A stretch of DNA of 46,608 bases from Sphaerotilus sp. (lineage in GTDB: Bacteria; Pseudomonadota; Gammaproteobacteria; Burkholderiales; Burkholderiaceae_C), in assembly GCF_013299175.1 (NCBI RefSeq), contig NZ_JAAFKF010000017.1, forward strand, positions 1 through 46,608. The letters run 5' to 3'. Position numbers and translations under genes: made by a program. Below the pieces are notes generated by a model that did no database searches, was not told the origin of the DNA, and was given only the letters and a program-made list of their open reading frames with translations. Positions 43,476 through 46,608 of this stretch are shown here, in pieces (the first letter of the stretch is position 1; each line of letters opens with the position of its first letter).

Positions 43476-44588
43476 TCAATGCCGGGCATAAAACTGCTGG
43501 AATGCCGTGAACAAGGTGCCGATGGAGCCGTGTTCGCGCACCCAGTCGCAGGCAGCCTGCCCCAACCGCTCGCGCAACGGCGCATCTGCCAGCAGCGTGT
43601 CGAGTGCCTGCAGCAGCGGCGGACCTTCGCCAGGCGGCACCAGCAGGCCGGTCTCGCCTTCCCGGACGATCTCCGGATTGCCGCCCACCGCCGTGGCAAC
43701 GATGGCCAGACGGGTTGCACACGCCTCCAGCAGCGCGATCGACAGCCCTTCCGTCAGCGACGGCATCGCGAAGATGTCGAAACCCGGCGTCAGGTCGGAC
43801 ACGTCGCGGCGCTGGCCGGTCAGGATCACGCGGTCGCCCAGCCCGGCGGCCTCGGCCTGTGCGCGCAGCTCGGCTTCGAGCGGGCCGCTGCCGACCAGCG
43901 CCAGCCGCAGCGAGGGATGGCGCTGCAGCAAGGCGGGCATCAGCGCGATCAGCAGTGCGTGGTTCTTCAGCGCCACCTGCCGCCCGACCGCCCCGATCAG
44001 CAGCGCGTCCTGCGGCACCCCCAGCCGCTCGCGGGCGATCCAGCGGCGCTCGGGCGTCCAGCGGAAACGGTCCACCGGGATGCCGTTGAGCACCGTCGTG
44101 GCCTTGTCCGCCGCCACCATGCCACTGCCGACATAGCGGCCGTGGACCTGCGAGCCGACCATCGCGAAACCAGCGGTGCGGCCGATCGACCACTGGAAGA
44201 ACCGGCGCAGCCGCGCCTCGCGGTCCAGCCGGAAGCCCATGTCGTGCAGGCTGCACACCAGCTTGGGCGCCTGCCAGCGGCCCCAGAGCGCAGCCGCAGC
44301 GTGGTAGTTGGGCACAAAGTTGTGGGCGTGAACCAGCGCGATGCGCCGCTCGGTGATGGCGCGGCGCAGCCGGCCGATCAGCGGCAAGTCCACCCCGTCG
44401 CGCTTGCCGCCGACGATGACCTCGATGCCGGCGGCCTCCAGCTCGGATTTCAGGCCCTGCGTGTGCAGCAGGCTGAACACGCAGACGGTGTCGCCGCGGC
44501 GTTTCTGTTCGATGGCGAGGTCCGTGACCACCCGTTCGAGGCCCCCGAATTCGAGCGAATCGACAATGTGCATCAGCCGCAGGGACAT
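43476..44588 (-). CDS. Glycosyltransferase family 4 protein
   Basis: This 370-residue GT-B transferase has an N-terminal domain with MHIVDSLEFGGLERVVTDLA, including the Gly-Gly acceptor loop of the family. The C-terminal donor domain has AVGRQVALKNHALL, LALVGSGPLEAELR, ILTGQRRDVSDL and the SLTEGLSIALLEACA motif with the EX7E acids. It is typical of enzymes adding sugars in exopolysaccharide or lipopolysaccharide synthesis. I chose the ATG at 44588; the frame is open to 44738 but that part lies over the divergent gene. No ribosome binding site is obvious. It lies 55 bases upstream of feoA on the same strand, but feoA has its own promoter-like signals. Confidence 0.92.
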   Translation of the reverse strand: MSLRLMHIVDSLEFGGLERVVTDLAIEQKRRGDTVCVFSLLHTQGLKSELEAAGIEVIVGGKRDGVDLPLIGRLRRAITERRIALVHAHNFVPNYHAAAALWGRWQAPKLVCSLHDMGFRLDREARLRRFFQWSIGRTAGFAMVGSQVHGRYVGSGMVAADKATTVLNGIPVDRFRWTPERRWIARERLGVPQDALLIGAVGRQVALKNHALLIALMPALLQRHPSLRLALVGSGPLEAELRAQAEAAGLGDRVILTGQRRDVSDLTPGFDIFAMPSLTEGLSIALLEACATRLAIVATAVGGNPEIVREGETGLLVPPGEGPPLLQALDTLLADAPLRERLGQAACDWVREHGSIGTLFTAFQQFYARH

Positions 44589-44662
44589 GGCGTAAGGGTG
44601 GGCAGTCGAGAATGGCGCGAATGCTAGCGCAGCCCCCTGCCGTCTGCCCAAGGAGTCCACCG

Positions 44663-46363
44663 ATGCCACCCCGATTCCCGCTCCCTGCCCCACTCTCCGC
44701 CCTGCTCCTGGCCCTCGGGCTGGTGCTGTCGGCGCCACCCGGTCAGGCGCAGCGGGTCATCGTCCCGGCCACGAACAGCGGCGCCCAGACCGGCGGGCCG
44801 AGCGGCGAGTCCGGACAGTTCCTCGGCGATCTCGGTGCTCCACCCCAGGAGGCTGCGGCCACGCCCGGCCAACCTGGCCAATCCGGTGAAGCGGGCGCCC
44901 CGCTGGCGTCCACACCAGCCAAGGACGCCGCCTGGCCCCCTGCCCCGCGCGAGCCGGTCAGCGCCGACGGCTGCTCCAAGCCGCTCACAGGCTCGGGCAC
45001 CACCTACCACGTCGGGCCGGGACATCCGCTCACCGAGCTGACCGATGTGCCGTGGCTGTCGCTGCGCGCCGGGGACGTGGTGAACATCTACCACCGCGCC
45101 GAGCCGTACCGCACCAAGATCGGCCTCCGCGCGCAAGGAACCGCCGACGCGCCGGTGGTGGTCCACGGTGTGACCGACGTGAAGTGCAACCGCCCCGTCA
45201 TCAGCGGCCAGAACGCCGTCACCGCCCGCGACGCCGCGGCAGCCAGCTTCTTCAGCAAGCAGTACAGCGAGGCGCTGGGCCTGGTTTTCATCTACAAGTC
45301 GCGCGACCAGGCCTGGGGCAGCCGGCCGAAACACATCCGCATCGAGAACCTCAAGCTCACCGGCGCCCACAAGGACAACCACTACACCGCCCAGGACGGC
45401 AGCACCGGCACCTTCTCCGGTGGCGCGGCGGCCATCTACGCCATCGTCGTGGAAGACCTGGCGATCGAGAACTGCGAGATCACCCGCAACGGCAACGGCG
45501 TCTTCGTCAACAGCAAGTCCGAGGACGAGGCCAGCCGCAACGTCTTCATCCGCCACAACCGCATCTGGGACAACGGCAACGTGGGGAGCTGGTTCGAGCA
45601 CAACCTCTACGTGCAGACCGCCCGCGCGCTCTACGAGGGCAACTACATCGGCCAGCTCATCCCCGGCGCCAAGGGCTCGTCGATGAAGGACCGCTCCAGC
45701 GCCACCGTCGTGCGCTTCAACCACATCGTCGCCGCGGCGCGGGCCATCGATCTGGTGGAGATCGAGGGCGGCGTGCGGCAGATCCTGAAAGACCCGCTCT
45801 ACCCGGACGCCTGGGTCTACGGCAACCTGATCGTCAACGACTTCAAGAACCCCGGACTGCCCTCGGTCAAGCTGATCCACTGGGGCGGCGACAACGACGA
45901 ACGCTACTTCCGCCAGGGCACCCTGCACTTCTACAACAACACCGTCCTGCACAGCAGCACCCAGGCGCAGGCCTGGTACATGGCCCTGTTCGACATGCCG
46001 ACCGCGCAGCAGAAGGTCGATGCCCGCGCCAATGTCTTCGTCAACCAGGGCACGACACAGATGCGCGTGGGCCATGAAGCCGGCACCGTCACCTTCAGCG
46101 GCACCAACTGGATCAGCCGCGACTGGGCGGAAGCCGCGCCGACCTCGCAAGTCAAGGTGGTCGTCACCGGCAAGCTGCTGAGCCAGCCCGCCGCCGGTCT
46201 CGGCCCGGACGGCCGCCCGCGCGTGGGTGCGGCCGGCACCGACCTGGCCGAGACCGCCACGGATCTGCCTGCTGTCAGCCACCAGTTTGCAGAACCTGCG
46301 GGCCTGGTGCGCCGAGTCCAGGGCGGGCGGACACCGGACCTGGGCGCTTTCGAGCTGAAATAG
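44663..46363 (+). CDS. Secreted right-handed parallel beta-helix protein
   Basis: This 566-residue precursor has a signal peptide (about 1-29, ending GQA before QRVIVP). A Gly/Pro/Ala-rich linker (about 30-105) and a large domain with beta-helix coils follow. Repeated short strands with Asn/Asp turns are seen, such as HIRIENLKLTG, LAIENCEITRNGNGVFV, NVFIRHNRIWDNGN and TLHFYNNTVLHSS. This is the pectate-lyase-like/polysaccharide-binding fold. It could cut, epimerise or bind the polymer made by the neighbouring genes; no catalytic site is certain. AAGGAG seven bases before the ATG at 44663 decides the start over earlier ATGs at 44612 and 44621. It is divergent from the glycosyltransferase gene. 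Confidence 0.88.
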   Translation: MPPRFPLPAPLSALLLALGLVLSAPPGQAQRVIVPATNSGAQTGGPSGESGQFLGDLGAPPQEAAATPGQPGQSGEAGAPLASTPAKDAAWPPAPREPVSADGCSKPLTGSGTTYHVGPGHPLTELTDVPWLSLRAGDVVNIYHRAEPYRTKIGLRAQGTADAPVVVHGVTDVKCNRPVISGQNAVTARDAAAASFFSKQYSEALGLVFIYKSRDQAWGSRPKHIRIENLKLTGAHKDNHYTAQDGSTGTFSGGAAAIYAIVVEDLAIENCEITRNGNGVFVNSKSEDEASRNVFIRHNRIWDNGNVGSWFEHNLYVQTARALYEGNYIGQLIPGAKGSSMKDRSSATVVRFNHIVAAARAIDLVEIEGGVRQILKDPLYPDAWVYGNLIVNDFKNPGLPSVKLIHWGGDNDERYFRQGTLHFYNNTVLHSSTQAQAWYMALFDMPTAQQKVDARANVFVNQGTTQMRVGHEAGTVTFSGTNWISRDWAEAAPTSQVKVVVTGKLLSQPAAGLGPDGRPRVGAAGTDLAETATDLPAVSHQFAEPAGLVRRVQGGRTPDLGAFELK

Positions 46364-46541
46364 GGGGTCGCTATCGGATGCACGGCCTGTGCTCCTACAC
46401 GGCAGCTCCACAGACGATGCAAACACCCTTCGTCTGCAACGGGAGGTGTAGAGATGCGGGAATCCGGCCCACACGCCATCTGGATCGCCCGCTACGCCTT
46501 GTGACGGCTGTTTGCTGCCTGCGCCACATCCGTGGGGATCT

Positions 46542-46600
46542 GCGTGAAACAGCGCACGCTCGGGTGGAAAACATCCATTTTCTCACTGGCGTGAAACAGC
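46542..46600. repeat. 12-base direct repeat with an inverted half-copy
   Basis: GCGTGAAACAGC occurs at 46542-46553 and again at 46589-46600, 35 bases apart. An inverted seven-base copy of its end (GCTGTTT) lies at 46507-46513. They sit in the last, gene-free 245 bases of the window. They could be regulatory half-sites of a gene beyond the edge; no function can be assigned. Confidence 0.5.
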
Positions 46601-46608
46601 CCCAATAA

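Noticed and set aside
46378..46608. 76-codon plus-strand frame at the window end
   Set aside because: No recognisable domain, no clear ribosome binding site, and unusual composition; it ends exactly at the window edge by chance.

Overview
The window is high-GC proteobacterial chromosome, almost fully coding. Gene content and order (rpsO-pnp-quinone oxidoreductase-tpiA-secG-tRNA-Leu-nuoABCD, a Trp-rich small protein next to lgt, AsnC/ornithine cyclodeaminase/CtlX) point to a betaproteobacterium of the order Burkholderiales. A Leptothrix/Sphaerotilus/Ideonella-type genus is a guess only. I see no insertion sequence, phage gene, CRISPR array or rRNA. No gene-free stretch exceeds 300 bases. The longest are 46364-46608 (only short repeats seen), 21665-21907, 17808-18039 (an inverted repeat), 32850-33058 (a terminator) and 34784-34991 (short repeats).

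Layout. 1-7931 (minus): a conserved housekeeping block read rpsO, pnp, PIG3-type oxidoreductase, tpiA, secG, tRNA-Leu(GAG), nuoA, nuoB, nuoC and nuoD; nuoD is cut by the window edge. 8047-12781 (mostly minus): aminotransferase, LivK-like binding protein, tsaD, lgt and a Trp-rich membrane protein. 12932-15837: a small cytochrome c, then an AsnC-type regulator divergent from ornithine cyclodeaminase and CtlX. These suggest citrulline-to-ornithine-to-proline catabolism, with a near-perfect inverted repeat in the divergent promoter. 15825-23655: acetyl-CoA synthetase, a UPF0114 membrane protein, a large class A PBP-like protein with an altered glycosyltransferase site, class I fumarase and a small CWC-type Cys-rich protein. 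23616-30828: a signalling module made of a membrane GGDEF-EAL protein divergent from a REC/degenerate-GGDEF/EAL protein, whose stop overlaps the start of a sensor histidine kinase. 30797-32849: an MscS-type channel and an RluA-type pseudouridine synthase.

33059-46363 is a surface-polysaccharide locus: acetyltransferase and glycosyltransferase (minus); Wzy/ligase-type membrane protein, an uncharacterised deacetylase-like protein, a family-2 glycosyltransferase, a Gfo/Idh/MocA oxidoreductase and a sugar epimerase (plus); then a second glycosyltransferase (minus) divergent from a secreted beta-helix protein (plus). A tightly coupled ferrous-iron operon (feoA-feoB-small Cys-rich membrane protein) with a Fur-box-like site lies inside it.

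The best candidates for something under-described are this polysaccharide locus, especially the deacetylase-like protein at 36516-37709, and the PBP-like protein at 18611-21664. Five convergent gene pairs overlap at their 3' ends, so terminators there would have to lie inside coding sequence.
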